Assembly: GCA_963837695.1 (NCBI GenBank)
Contig: CAWINZ010000005.1
Location: 186,001 to 250,000, forward strand
Direction: 5' to 3'
From: VRUE01 sp963837695
GTDB lineage: Bacteria > Actinomycetota > Thermoleophilia > Solirubrobacterales > 70-9
Length of the DNA: 64,000 nt
Of this stretch, positions 20,852 to 28,931 are shown piece after piece. Under the pieces are notes generated by a model. The model searched no databases. It was given only the letters and a program-made list of their open reading frames with translations, and had not been told where the DNA came from. A program made the position numbers and the translations under genes. The number at the start of each line of letters is the position of its first letter. Position 1 is the stretch's first letter.

Positions 20852-23317
20852 ATGATCGGGACCTACGTCTCGGCGGCGCTGATCTGCGTCGCCTCGCTAC
20901 TCGTCGGGCGCGCCCTGCTCCTCATCTCGGGGCGCAGGTCGTGGTCGTGGCTGGAGCCGGCGGTCGGCCTGGCCGCCGTGCTGACCGTCACCGGCGTCCT
21001 CGCCCGCGCCCCGGGCCATGGCACCTCGGCGACGGTAGGCCTGATCCTGCTCCTCCTCGCCGCCGCAATCGTGGTCGCCCTGCACCGCTCCACCGCCGAC
21101 GGGCCGATTTCCGGCCGTATGGGCCGGGAATCGGCCCGTCGGCGGTGGGAGGCGCTGCGCCAGGGGTTGCCGGTGGCGATTGCGATCGCCCTTGTGCTCT
21201 CGATCCCGTTCGCGGTGAGCGGGCGCTGGGGACTGCTGGGCGTTGGCTTCAACAACGACCTGGGCCTCCATCTCGCCTGGGCGGAGTGGCTGCGCAGCGG
21301 CGCCGGTCCGGTTCCCGACGCCGGCTACCCGCTCGGCCCACACGGCCTCGCCGTCGCCGGGGCTGCGGTGCCGGGGATCGGCCTGGGACAAGCCTTCGTC
21401 GGCGAGATCTTCGCGATCGGCATCCTCACCGGGCTGACCGCACTGGCCGCCCTGCCGGGCTTCGGCGCGGCGCGGCGGCTGCTCGCGGCGACGATGGTCG
21501 CGGCCTCCTACCTGGGAGCCTCCTATTTCGCCCAGGGCGCCTTCAAGGAGCTGGCCGAGGCCCTCTTCGTCCTCGCCGTCGCGGTGTGGCTGGGGGACAT
21601 CGACTCCCGGCGAAACCCAGACGCGCCGTCGGAAAGCAACCACTACGTGTATTCGAGCGACGGCCCCTCGGGCTTGATTCGGCTTGCGTTGCCCTGGCTG
21701 GCGCTGGCCGGGGGCATCTTCTTCTCCTACAGCTTCGCCGGCCTTGCCTGGCCGGTTCTGATGGTCGTCCTGTGGAGCCTCACCAGGCCCGAGGTGCGGC
21801 GGGCGCTGGCGCCGCGTGCGCTGCTGCGTTTCCTCCTGCGACCGACGACGCTGCTGACGATCCTCGCCCTGGTGGCGCTTGCCGCCGCGGCGACGCTGGT
21901 CGGGCCGTTCGGCTTCGTCCACAGCTTCAACAAAGTCGCGGGGACGAATACCTACGGGCCGGTCTCGCCGGTCGAGGCGCTCGGAGTCTGGCCGACGACG
22001 AACTACCGGCTCGAAGCGCCGGGGGGCGCCCACCTGACCGCCCTCGCCGGAGCGATAGGGATCCTCGCCCTGATCGCCGGCACGACTTGGTGGGTACGCC
22101 GGCGCGAACTCGCGGTGCCGCTCGGACTCGGCGCCTGCATCGCCCTCTACCTGGCCGCGCTGCCGACCAGTGGCGACTACTCGCACGCCAAGGCGCTGAT
22201 GATCGGCGCGCCGCTGGCGATGCTCGTGGCGATCCGCCCGCTGCTCGCCGAGCTTCCGACGTTCGACCGCCGACGGGCCGAAAACCCGCCTATATCGGGG
22301 GAAATCGGCCCATCGGCACGAATGGTGCGGGTTGGGTGGGGGCTGCTCGCCGTTGTGTTCATCGGCGGCGCCGTCTACTCGAGCTTCCTGGCCCTGCGCA
22401 ACGCGCCGGTCGGGCCACCCGGGCACGGAGCCGAGCTGCGGGCCTTCTTGCCGATCCTGCGCGGCAAGCCCGTCCTCTACGCCGGCCAGGACCGCTACGC
22501 GGCCTACGAGCTGCTCGGCGCCGACACCCACGTCCCGCTGGTCGAGTTCCCCGATCCCGGCGTCGCCGAGAACCCGGAGAAGCCGTTCGACACCGGCGAC
22601 GCCTACAGCCCGATCGACTTCGACTCCTTCTCACGCGGCACGCTCGATGGCTTTCCCTACGTGATCACCGGGCGCGCCGCCTGGAACAGCCAGGCTCCGC
22701 CCGGCTTCAAGCGGATCGCCGCGACGCCCTCCTTCCTGCTCTGGGAACGGCGGCACGACGTGCCTGAAAACCGTCACGTCCTGTTGGAGGGAACCAACGC
22801 CGGTGCCCACGCGGGCTGCGTCTCGCCGGAGATCCGCATCCTGCTGGCCAACCGCGGCCACGCCGTGCTCTTCCCTGGCGTGGCAATCGGCGGCAAAGGG
22901 CGCTGGGACGCCGGCGACCGGCTGCACACCGGCGAAAGCACGGCGCAGACGATCGCGCTCCCCCGCGGTCGCTGGCGCCTCTCGCTGCAGTACTTCTCGC
23001 CCTTCGGGCTGACCCTCTCGGCCCCCGGCTTCGCGCGTAAGCTAGTGCCCGCGCTCGATGGGCAGCGCCCCAACACGATCAGTCTCGCCAACGACGGCCA
23101 GTTCTGGCCCGCCGGCGACATCGTCAGCCACGGCGGGGCGGTGCGCTTCACGCTCAGCGCCGCGGAGCCGAGCTTCCTCCAGCGCCTCAGCGGCTACAAC
23201 GCCATCGCCTACGTAGGCAACCTCGTCGCGGTCCGCGCCGGCAAGCGCCGCATAGTGCCGCTCAGCTCAGCCTGCAACGGCTGGATCGACTGGTACGAAT
23301 CCAGTGCCGCGCCCTAG
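20852..23317 (+). CDS. Large multi-pass membrane protein, GT-C-like, with two in-frame palindromic elements
   Basis: This 821-residue protein has about twelve hydrophobic segments over residues 1-510 and an extracytoplasmic beta-rich C-terminal domain (about 510-820) ending WIDWYESSAAP. The layout resembles integral membrane glycosyltransferases (GT-C) or YfhO-like proteins. I see no diagnostic acidic motif beyond FNNDLGLHLAWAEWL near residue 135, so the activity is unproven. Two copies of the 49-bp palindrome lie in frame, adding TADGPISGRMGRESARR near residue 85 and RAENPPISGEIGPSAR near 480, both in inter-membrane loops. ATG 20852 is preferred over TTG 20840. The folded element at 23322 follows the stop. 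Confidence 0.75.
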   Translation: MIGTYVSAALICVASLLVGRALLLISGRRSWSWLEPAVGLAAVLTVTGVLARAPGHGTSATVGLILLLLAAAIVVALHRSTADGPISGRMGRESARRRWEALRQGLPVAIAIALVLSIPFAVSGRWGLLGVGFNNDLGLHLAWAEWLRSGAGPVPDAGYPLGPHGLAVAGAAVPGIGLGQAFVGEIFAIGILTGLTALAALPGFGAARRLLAATMVAASYLGASYFAQGAFKELAEALFVLAVAVWLGDIDSRRNPDAPSESNHYVYSSDGPSGLIRLALPWLALAGGIFFSYSFAGLAWPVLMVVLWSLTRPEVRRALAPRALLRFLLRPTTLLTILALVALAAAATLVGPFGFVHSFNKVAGTNTYGPVSPVEALGVWPTTNYRLEAPGGAHLTALAGAIGILALIAGTTWWVRRRELAVPLGLGACIALYLAALPTSGDYSHAKALMIGAPLAMLVAIRPLLAELPTFDRRRAENPPISGEIGPSARMVRVGWGLLAVVFIGGAVYSSFLALRNAPVGPPGHGAELRAFLPILRGKPVLYAGQDRYAAYELLGADTHVPLVEFPDPGVAENPEKPFDTGDAYSPIDFDSFSRGTLDGFPYVITGRAAWNSQAPPGFKRIAATPSFLLWERRHDVPENRHVLLEGTNAGAHAGCVSPEIRILLANRGHAVLFPGVAIGGKGRWDAGDRLHTGESTAQTIALPRGRWRLSLQYFSPFGLTLSAPGFARKLVPALDGQRPNTISLANDGQFWPAGDIVSHGGAVRFTLSAAEPSFLQRLSGYNAIAYVGNLVAVRAGKRRIVPLSSACNGWIDWYESSAAP
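21091..21146. repeat. Palindromic element copy D, inside a coding region
   Basis: The arms CACCGCCGACGGGCCGATT and AATCGGCCCGTCGGCGGTG extend to an inner GGCC pairing with one G-T pair. It is read in frame as ADGPISGRMGRE within the membrane protein. The stop triplet present in other copies has been lost. Confidence 0.9.
22269..22317. repeat. Palindromic element copy E, inside a coding region
   Basis: The arms GCCGACGGGCC and GGCCCATCGGC surround a TATAT centre. It is in frame within the same membrane protein, in a different reading phase from copy D (RAENPPISGEIGPSA), again without a stop. Confidence 0.9.
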
Positions 23318-23321
23318 AGCA

Positions 23322-23434
23322 GAGCCCATCCGGTAGGGCTGGAACGTCTTGTACTTTTTCGGTGTCGGGACCCGGGCGTCAGCCCATCCACAACACATCG
23401 AAAAAGTTAAGTGGAAGCCCCACCGGATGGGCTC
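23322..23434. other. 113-bp folded element, copy 1
   Basis: The outer stem GAGCCCATCCGG.../...CCGGATGGGCTC encloses a conserved asymmetric internal loop (GGAACGTCTTGT / TTAAGTGGA). An inner stem ACTTTTTCGGTGT / ACACATCGAAAAAGT and an apical CGGGC/GCCC stem follow. It lies exactly between the stops of two convergent genes (23317 and 23435). A second copy is at 53851-53964. RNA structure or terminator; not a known family to me. Confidence 0.8.
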
Positions 23435-24355
23435 TCAGACTGCTTTTGAAGCAAGTCGATCCGGTGAAACTCTCACTACGTCCCATACCCAGCCGGCCTT
23501 CTCCATCAGGTCGATGGTGACCGCCGAGAGATCGACCTGGTAGCGGCCAAGCCCGTGGGTGGCCGAAGTCGGGAAGGCGTGATGGTTGTTGTGCCAGGCC
23601 TCGCCCAGGGTCGGGATCGCGATCAGGGCGAGGTTGCGCGACTCGTCGGTCGTCTCGAAATCGCGGTTGCCGAAGACGTGGCAGAGCGAGTTGATGCTGT
23701 AGGTGAAGTGGTGCAGGACAAAGACGCGGACGAGGCCGCCCCAGAGCAGACCGGTGAGCGCGGCGAAGAGGGTGCCGCCGATCAGCCAGCCGAGCGCGAA
23801 GGGGACCAGCAAGCCGAGGATCGCCCAGTAGATGAAGGTGCGATCGACCCAGTTGATCGTCGGGTCTTTGATCAGGTCGGGCGCGAAGCGCTCCTTGTTG
23901 CCGCGCTGGGTGTGGATGAAGAGCCATCCCATGTGTGCGTGGAAAAGGCCGCGCATGGCGCCGCTCCAGCCGTGGCCGTGGTCGACGTGCGGGCTGTGCG
24001 GATCCCCCACTTCGTCGGAGAAGGCGTGGTGCTTGCGGTGGTCGGCGACCCAGGAGATGACCGGGCCCTCGATCGCCGCCGAGCCGAGGATCGCCAGCAG
24101 GCCGTGCAGCCAGGTCTTCGCCTTGAAGCTGCGGTGGGTGAGGTGACGGTGGAAGCCGACGGTGATGCCAAGCCCAGTCAGCACGTACATGCCGACGAAG
24201 AGGAAGACGTCACTCCAGTGCAGCGCCTTGCCCCAGACCTGCCAGCCGGCTAAGCCAAGCGCGACGAACGGCACCAGCGTGACGAGGCCGGTGATGATCC
24301 GGTCGCGCGTCTCGTTGGCGACTGGCTGTATGTCGGATGGAAGCGGTCCCGCCAC
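23435..24355 (-). CDS. Membrane fatty-acid (acyl-CoA-type) desaturase
   Basis: This 306-residue integral membrane diiron desaturase inserts a cis double bond into saturated acyl chains. The three histidine boxes are complete: HRHLTH (69-74), HRKHH (106-110) and HNNHH (255-259). Paired membrane helices separate them as in delta-9 desaturases. The start is GTG at 24355. It is divergent from the cyclopropane synthase gene, with palindromic element F in the shared promoter region. Its unsaturated products are the substrate of that enzyme, so the two genes probably act in sequence on membrane lipids. Confidence 0.9.
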   Translation of the reverse strand: MAGPLPSDIQPVANETRDRIITGLVTLVPFVALGLAGWQVWGKALHWSDVFLFVGMYVLTGLGITVGFHRHLTHRSFKAKTWLHGLLAILGSAAIEGPVISWVADHRKHHAFSDEVGDPHSPHVDHGHGWSGAMRGLFHAHMGWLFIHTQRGNKERFAPDLIKDPTINWVDRTFIYWAILGLLVPFALGWLIGGTLFAALTGLLWGGLVRVFVLHHFTYSINSLCHVFGNRDFETTDESRNLALIAIPTLGEAWHNNHHAFPTSATHGLGRYQVDLSAVTIDLMEKAGWVWDVVRVSPDRLASKAV

Positions 24356-24401
24356 GCCCGTCGATCATACGGCGCAGCGACGCCGAAGGAGGCAATCCAA
24401 G

Positions 24402-24450
24402 GTCGACGGGTCGATTTCCCGCCATATAGGCGGGTTTTAGGCCCATCGGC
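24402..24450. repeat. 49-bp palindromic element, copy F
   Basis: It is in reversed orientation relative to most copies: GTCGACGGGTC ... GGCCCATCGGC, with inner CCCGCC-ATATA-GGCGGG. It sits in the divergent gap between the desaturase and cyclopropane synthase, 16 bp before the ATG at 24467. Confidence 0.9.
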
Positions 24451-24466
24451 GCTATAGAGTTTGGCG

Positions 24467-25672
24467 ATGCCGTTCGCCAGCACCGCGACTCTGCGCCGGG
24501 AGATCGAAGGTCGCATTCCCGAGCGCCCATTCACGGTCGAGTTCTGGGACGGCACGCGGCTGCCCGCCAGCAACGGCGGCGGTCCCACCTTCTTCATCCG
24601 CTCGCCCCGCGCCGCCGCGCACGCGCTGCGCGCGCCGGGCCAGCTCGGCCTCGGCCGCGCCTACGTCAGCGGCGAGATCGAGGTCGACGACATGGACGCC
24701 GTGATCGAGCTGCTCGACACCTGGCAGCCGCCGTCACTCGACCGCGGCGACATTGCCCGGCTGGCGCTCGGCGCGGTTCGCGCGGCTGGGGTCCAGCGGC
24801 CACCCCGCCGCCCCGCCGCCGAGCTCGTGCTCAGCGGCCGGCGCCACACCAAGGAGCGCGACGCCCAGGCCGTTCGCCACCACTACGACGTCTCCAACGA
24901 CTTCTTCGCGCTCTTCCTCGACAAATCGATGACCTACAGCTGCGCCTTCTTCGCCGAGGGCGCGAAGACGCTCGAGGAGGCGCAGGAAGAGAAGCTCGAG
25001 ACGGTCGCCCGCAAGCTGGCGCTGAAGGAGGGCGACCGGGTGCTCGACGTCGGCTGTGGCTGGGGCAGCTTCCCGCTCTGGGCGGCGACGAAGCATGGGG
25101 CGAGTGTGGTGGGCATCACCCTCTCGCCGCCCCAGGCCGAGCGGGCGCGGCAGCGGGCCGAGGAGGCCGGCGTCGCCGACCGGGTCGAGATCCGCGTCAT
25201 GGACTACCGCGACCTGGCCGGCGAGCGCTTTGACGCGATCGCCTCAATCGGCATGGTCGAGCACGTCGGCAAAGAGCAGATCGACGTCTACGCGCGCACC
25301 CTGGCAGGGCTGCTGGAGCCGGGCGGGCGGTTGCTCAACCACGGCATCGCCCGGTTGCGTCACACCGACCCCGACGCCGCCGCCTTCTCCGAGCGCTACG
25401 TCTTCCCCGACGGCGAACCGCTGCACCTCTCGCGCGTCCTGCTCGCCCTGGAACGGGCCGGCTTCGTCACCCGCCACGCCTCCGAGCACGGCGCCGACTA
25501 CGCCGAGACCCTGCGCCATTGGGCGACGCGACTTGACGAAAACCTGGATGAAGCGATCAAGCTAGCCGGCCCCGAACGGGTCCGCGTCTGGCGCCTCTAC
25601 CTACGCGCTGCCCGCAACGGCTTCGAGAACGGCTTTCTGTCGATCTACCAGGCCCGCTGCTCGCTTGCGTAG
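24467..25672 (+). CDS. cfa: Cyclopropane-fatty-acyl-phospholipid synthase family methyltransferase
   Basis: This 401-residue SAM-dependent enzyme adds a methylene bridge across cis double bonds of phospholipid acyl chains. The N-terminal lipid-binding domain (1-120) leads into HHYDVSNDFFALFLDKSMTY (given in family position about 140-160). The SAM motif VLDVGCGWGS, IASIGMVEHVG with its catalytic-site Glu, and the C-terminal HYAETL-like DYAETLRHWATRL follow. This matches CFA synthase throughout. ATG 24467 is chosen over an upstream in-frame TTG. Its stop codon lies inside the left arm of a 30-bp inverted repeat. Partner gene: the divergent desaturase. Confidence 0.92.
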   Translation: MPFASTATLRREIEGRIPERPFTVEFWDGTRLPASNGGGPTFFIRSPRAAAHALRAPGQLGLGRAYVSGEIEVDDMDAVIELLDTWQPPSLDRGDIARLALGAVRAAGVQRPPRRPAAELVLSGRRHTKERDAQAVRHHYDVSNDFFALFLDKSMTYSCAFFAEGAKTLEEAQEEKLETVARKLALKEGDRVLDVGCGWGSFPLWAATKHGASVVGITLSPPQAERARQRAEEAGVADRVEIRVMDYRDLAGERFDAIASIGMVEHVGKEQIDVYARTLAGLLEPGGRLLNHGIARLRHTDPDAAAFSERYVFPDGEPLHLSRVLLALERAGFVTRHASEHGADYAETLRHWATRLDENLDEAIKLAGPERVRVWRLYLRAARNGFENGFLSIYQARCSLA

Positions 25673-25800
25673 AGAGCCGAGGGTCGCCTCCCGGGTGCCT
25701 CGCGAAGCGGCTCCGCAGAGTGATCCTCGCCGCGAAGCGGCATGAAGTTCCACCGCCGAAGGCGGTGGTGGGCACCCGGGAGGCGACCCTCGGCTCTCTA
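25670..25800. terminator. 131-bp hairpin with perfect 30-bp arms at a convergent junction
   Basis: The arms at 25670-25699 and 25771-25800 are perfectly complementary (TAGAGAGCCGAGGGTCGCCT... ). Each arm begins with the TAG stop of one flanking gene. The 71-nt loop contains a CACCGCC-GAA-GGCGGTG hairpin. Probably a bidirectional terminator, without U-tracts. Confidence 0.8.
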
Positions 25801-26484
25801 TCCCACCGGGAAGCCCTCAGTCACATCGGCAAGGGACCAGTCGGCTTCAGCTTGGCTGAGCTGATCGACCGAGTAGCTGCCCGTTGCCACGCCGACGACT
25901 TTGATTCCCGCGCCGTGGCCGGCGGTGATGTCGCGGGGCGTGTCGCCGATCGAGATGCAGGAGCTGGTGTGGAGCGTGTCGCCGGAGACGAGCTTGCCTC
26001 GCTTCAAGGCGGCTTCAGTCACCTCGGTGCGGTCGGCGGAGTCGGAGCCGTAGCCGCCGAAGGAGAAGAAGCGGTTGAGATGGCCACGGGCGAGCTTGAT
26101 GTGGGCGGCGGCCTCGATGTTGCCGGTGACCAGGCCGAGCAGGACGCCGGCCTCGATCAGGCGGTCGAGCAGCTGCTCGACTCCCGGCATCACCCGGTAG
26201 CCGTCGGACTCGGCGACCGCGTCGGGGAGGTGTTTGAGGTAGCAACCGATCGCCCTGGAGCGCTCCTCGGACGTCCCTTCCCGGCCGATCACCTCCCTGA
26301 AGATGATCGCGGCGATCTCGGGATCGGTCATGCCGGCGTCGGTGTGCTCGGCGACGTCGGCCTCGACCCCGTGCAGCTCCTCGAAGCCGCGCTGCCAGGC
26401 GATGCCGCCGGCTCCGCCGGTTACCAGCAAGGTTCCGTCGATGTCGAAGAGCACGGCGCGGATGTCGGCAGCCTCACTCACCAA
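25798..26484 (-). CDS. HAD-family hydrolase (phosphoglycolate-phosphatase-like)
   Basis: This 228-residue haloacid dehalogenase-superfamily phosphatase has motif I FDIDGT with nucleophile D14 and acid/base D16, motif II in GLVTGN, Lys in LKRGKL and motif III in SIGDTPRDI. An alpha-helical cap lies between motifs I and II, as in Gph-like enzymes. The start ATG at 26484 overlaps cydB by 11 bp, so it is the last gene of the tkt-tal-pgi-cydAB array. Its position suggests clearing of a phosphosugar or damaged phosphometabolite, but the substrate is not evident. Confidence 0.87.
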   Translation of the reverse strand: MVSEAADIRAVLFDIDGTLLVTGGAGGIAWQRGFEELHGVEADVAEHTDAGMTDPEIAAIIFREVIGREGTSEERSRAIGCYLKHLPDAVAESDGYRVMPGVEQLLDRLIEAGVLLGLVTGNIEAAAHIKLARGHLNRFFSFGGYGSDSADRTEVTEAALKRGKLVSGDTLHTSSCISIGDTPRDITAGHGAGIKVVGVATGSYSVDQLSQAEADWSLADVTEGFPVG

Positions 26485-27472
26485 GCAGTTCTTGCTGGCT
26501 CAGCCAGTAGAGCAGGCCGAGGGCAGGAAGGACGACGACCGCGGCGATGGCGAAGACGATCAGGACGGCATCGAGGGTCGGCCCTGGCGCCGCGGCCTGA
26601 TCGATCCGCAGCGAGGTCGGCAGCAGGTAGGGGAACTGGGCGACTCCCCAGCCCCAGATCACGGCGATCACGGCGCCGGCGGCGAGCGGGCGCAATCCGC
26701 GCCGATAGCGGCCGAGCAGCATGCCGAGGACGCCGAAGCCGCAGAGGATCGAGACGATCACCAGCGGCAAGCCCTCGACGATCAGCCGGTCGTAGACGTA
26801 GCGCGCTTCGGAGTGCAAGGCGATCAGCCCGAAGAGGGCGACGGCGCCGGCGAGGAGGCCCGCCATCAGCGCACGGCTGGCGAAGTAGCTTTCCAGCGGT
26901 TCGTCTTCGGCCCGGTGAGCGTCGGCGAGCAGGTAGATCGCCGCAAGATAGGCGCCGCTGGCGACGAAGAGCGCGCCGGTCAGCAGCGGCAGCGGCGCCA
27001 GCCAGCTCGAGAAAGCGTCGCCATTGCCGTCGGCCGGGACGTTGCCGGCGGCGATCGCCCCCACCACCGTCCCCATGAAGAACGGCGTCAGCACCGAGGA
27101 GATGGCGAAGGCGGCCCCCATCGCGCGCCGGTACTCGAGCCGGCGGATCGATTTGCGAAAGGCAAAGCCGGCGCCGCGCAGCACGATCCCCACCGCCGCC
27201 AGTGAGATCGGCACGTAAAGCGTCGACATCACCGCGCCGAAGGCCTCCGGGAAGGCGGTCCAGAGGACGACCAGGATGAAGATCAGCCAGACGTGGTTGG
27301 CCTCCCAGACGGGCGTCAACGAGCGCTGGATCAGCGCCCGCGGCCGCTCGCCCGCCTCGGCATCGCCGGCGATCAGGTCCCAAAGCCCGGCGCCGAAATC
27401 GGCGCCGCCGAAGAGCGCATAGAGCGTCGCGCCCGTCCAGAGAATCGCCGCGGCCAGATCGGCGCGCGTCAC
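26474..27472 (-). CDS. cydB: Cytochrome bd ubiquinol oxidase subunit II
   Basis: This 332-residue membrane subunit of cytochrome bd terminal oxidase has about eight to nine hydrophobic segments. Its family-typical N-terminal LYALFGGADFGAGLWDL and VWEANHVWLIFILV are clear CydB signatures. It pairs with CydA to oxidise quinol and reduce O2 to water with high affinity. It follows cydA by 64 bp; that gap holds palindromic element G. Its 3' end overlaps the HAD gene. The start lies at 27472. Confidence 0.95.
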   Translation of the reverse strand: MTRADLAAAILWTGATLYALFGGADFGAGLWDLIAGDAEAGERPRALIQRSLTPVWEANHVWLIFILVVLWTAFPEAFGAVMSTLYVPISLAAVGIVLRGAGFAFRKSIRRLEYRRAMGAAFAISSVLTPFFMGTVVGAIAAGNVPADGNGDAFSSWLAPLPLLTGALFVASGAYLAAIYLLADAHRAEDEPLESYFASRALMAGLLAGAVALFGLIALHSEARYVYDRLIVEGLPLVIVSILCGFGVLGMLLGRYRRGLRPLAAGAVIAVIWGWGVAQFPYLLPTSLRIDQAAAPGPTLDAVLIVFAIAAVVVLPALGLLYWLSQQELLGE

Positions 27473-27486
27473 CCCCCCAACCCCCC

Positions 27487-27535
27487 GCCGACGGGCCTAA
27501 AACCGGTGATATAGGCCTGTTTTCGGCCCATCGGC
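27487..27535. repeat. 49-bp palindromic element, copy G, between cydA and cydB
   Basis: GCCGACGGGCC ... GGCCCATCGGC with a GATAT centre. It begins 14 bp before the cydB start and ends 1 bp from the cydA stop, inside the operon, so it is transcribed and not a simple operon-end terminator. Confidence 0.9.
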
Positions 27536-27536
27536 G

Positions 27537-28928
27537 TCATGGGGCGGTGGCCTCTTGGGGGCCGTAGGGGACTTCGTCCTCGGTGGCGCCGTCGTCCTCG
27601 GTGCGCCAGCGCCGCGACATCGACCGCAGGACGAGGATCGCGCCCGTGCCGAGGCCGGCGTAGAGGATCAGCACGCCGGCGAAGGCGAACCAGATCCCGT
27701 GCGCCTCGGTGACCGCTTCGGAGGTGCGCATATAGCCCTGCACGATCCAGGGTTGGCGACCGACCTCGGTGACGATCCAGCCGAACCAGAGGGCGAGGAT
27801 CGCGCCCGCCCCGGAGACGGCGACCGCGCGCAGGAACCAGAGCGTGCCCGGGATGTCGCGCCGCCGCCACCAGGACCAGGCGAGCCAGAGGCCGAGCAGG
27901 AGGAGCGCGCTGCCGATCCCGACCATCGCGTCGAAGGCGAGGTGGAGCATCGTGTTGGCCGGCGGCCGTTCGTCGGCGGGGATGTCATTGAGCCCGGTGA
28001 CTTCGGTGCTCTTGCTGAAGCCGACCAGGTAGGAGTCGAGGCCGGGGATCGGGATCGCCCCCTTCACCCCATCGCTCGTGCAGATGCCGCCGATGTACTC
28101 GGTCTGGTCGTCGCCGGTCTTCTGGATGCACTCCATGCCGGCGAACTTGGCCGGCTGGTGGTCGGCGACTTCGCGCGCCGCGGTGTCACCGACGAAGAGC
28201 TGGATCGGAGTGACGATGCAGGCGATCGTCAGCGGGATCAGCAGGCCGAGCCGGTGCAGGCGGTCGCGCCGGCCGCGCAGCATCCCGACCGCGTAGATCG
28301 AGGCGACGAGGAAGCCGACGACCATGTAGGCGGCGAGGATCATGTGCGGGACCTCGTAGCTCCAGGCCGGGTTGAAGAGGACCTTGAAGGGCTCGGTTTC
28401 GACCACCTTGCCGGCGGCGTCGAGGCTGAAGCCCTGCGGCGCGTTCATCCAGGAGTTGGCGGTGACCACCGAGAAGGCGCCGCCGATGCCGGTGATCACC
28501 ATCGGCACCCCGGACCAGAAGTGCGCCCAGCCGCTGAGCCGCTTCCAGCCGTAGATGTAGATCGCGAGGAAGATCGCCTCGGTGAAGAAGAAGAGGCCCT
28601 CGACCGCGAAGGCGATCCCGAAGGCGTCGCCGAAGCGCGACATGAAGTTCGGCCAGAGCAGGCCGAACTCGAAGCTGAGCACAGTGCCGGTGACGGCGCC
28701 GACGGCGAAGGTCGCGCCCATCGCCTTCGACCAGCGCCGCGCCAGGCGCATCGCGTCTGGATCGTCGCGCCTCAGCCCCAGCCAGTTGGCGGTGAGGATC
28801 ATCGCCGGCAGGGCGACGCCGAGGCAGGAGAGGACGATGTGGAAGGCGAGCGTGAACGCCATCAGCTCGCGCGCGGCGAGCAGGTTGGACTCCGACGCGG
28901 CTATCGGTAGCGCGCCGAGGTCGAGCAC
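27537..28928 (-). CDS. cydA: Cytochrome bd ubiquinol oxidase subunit I
   Basis: This 463-residue catalytic subunit carries haems b558, b595 and d. The axial His30 (FHIVLSCLG), a second haem-ligand region in YEVPHMILAAYM, a Q-loop region between (IQLFVGDTAAREVADHQPAK) and the GRQPW motif are visible. The Q-loop is of the short type common outside Proteobacteria. The GTG start at 28928 follows the pgi stop by 3 bp, which places the oxidase in the same transcript as pgi, tal and tkt. Assembly genes cydCD are not in the window. Confidence 0.95.
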   Translation of the reverse strand: MLDLGALPIAASESNLLAARELMAFTLAFHIVLSCLGVALPAMILTANWLGLRRDDPDAMRLARRWSKAMGATFAVGAVTGTVLSFEFGLLWPNFMSRFGDAFGIAFAVEGLFFFTEAIFLAIYIYGWKRLSGWAHFWSGVPMVITGIGGAFSVVTANSWMNAPQGFSLDAAGKVVETEPFKVLFNPAWSYEVPHMILAAYMVVGFLVASIYAVGMLRGRRDRLHRLGLLIPLTIACIVTPIQLFVGDTAAREVADHQPAKFAGMECIQKTGDDQTEYIGGICTSDGVKGAIPIPGLDSYLVGFSKSTEVTGLNDIPADERPPANTMLHLAFDAMVGIGSALLLLGLWLAWSWWRRRDIPGTLWFLRAVAVSGAGAILALWFGWIVTEVGRQPWIVQGYMRTSEAVTEAHGIWFAFAGVLILYAGLGTGAILVLRSMSRRWRTEDDGATEDEVPYGPQEATAP

Positions 28929-28931
28929 TCC

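Noticed and set aside
23322..23434. Interpretation of the 114-bp elements as integron attC sites because of GTTAAGT near the base of a stem
   Set aside because: The matching R'' core on the other arm is absent, no integron integrase is present, and the elements follow stops of chromosomal genes rather than forming a cassette array.
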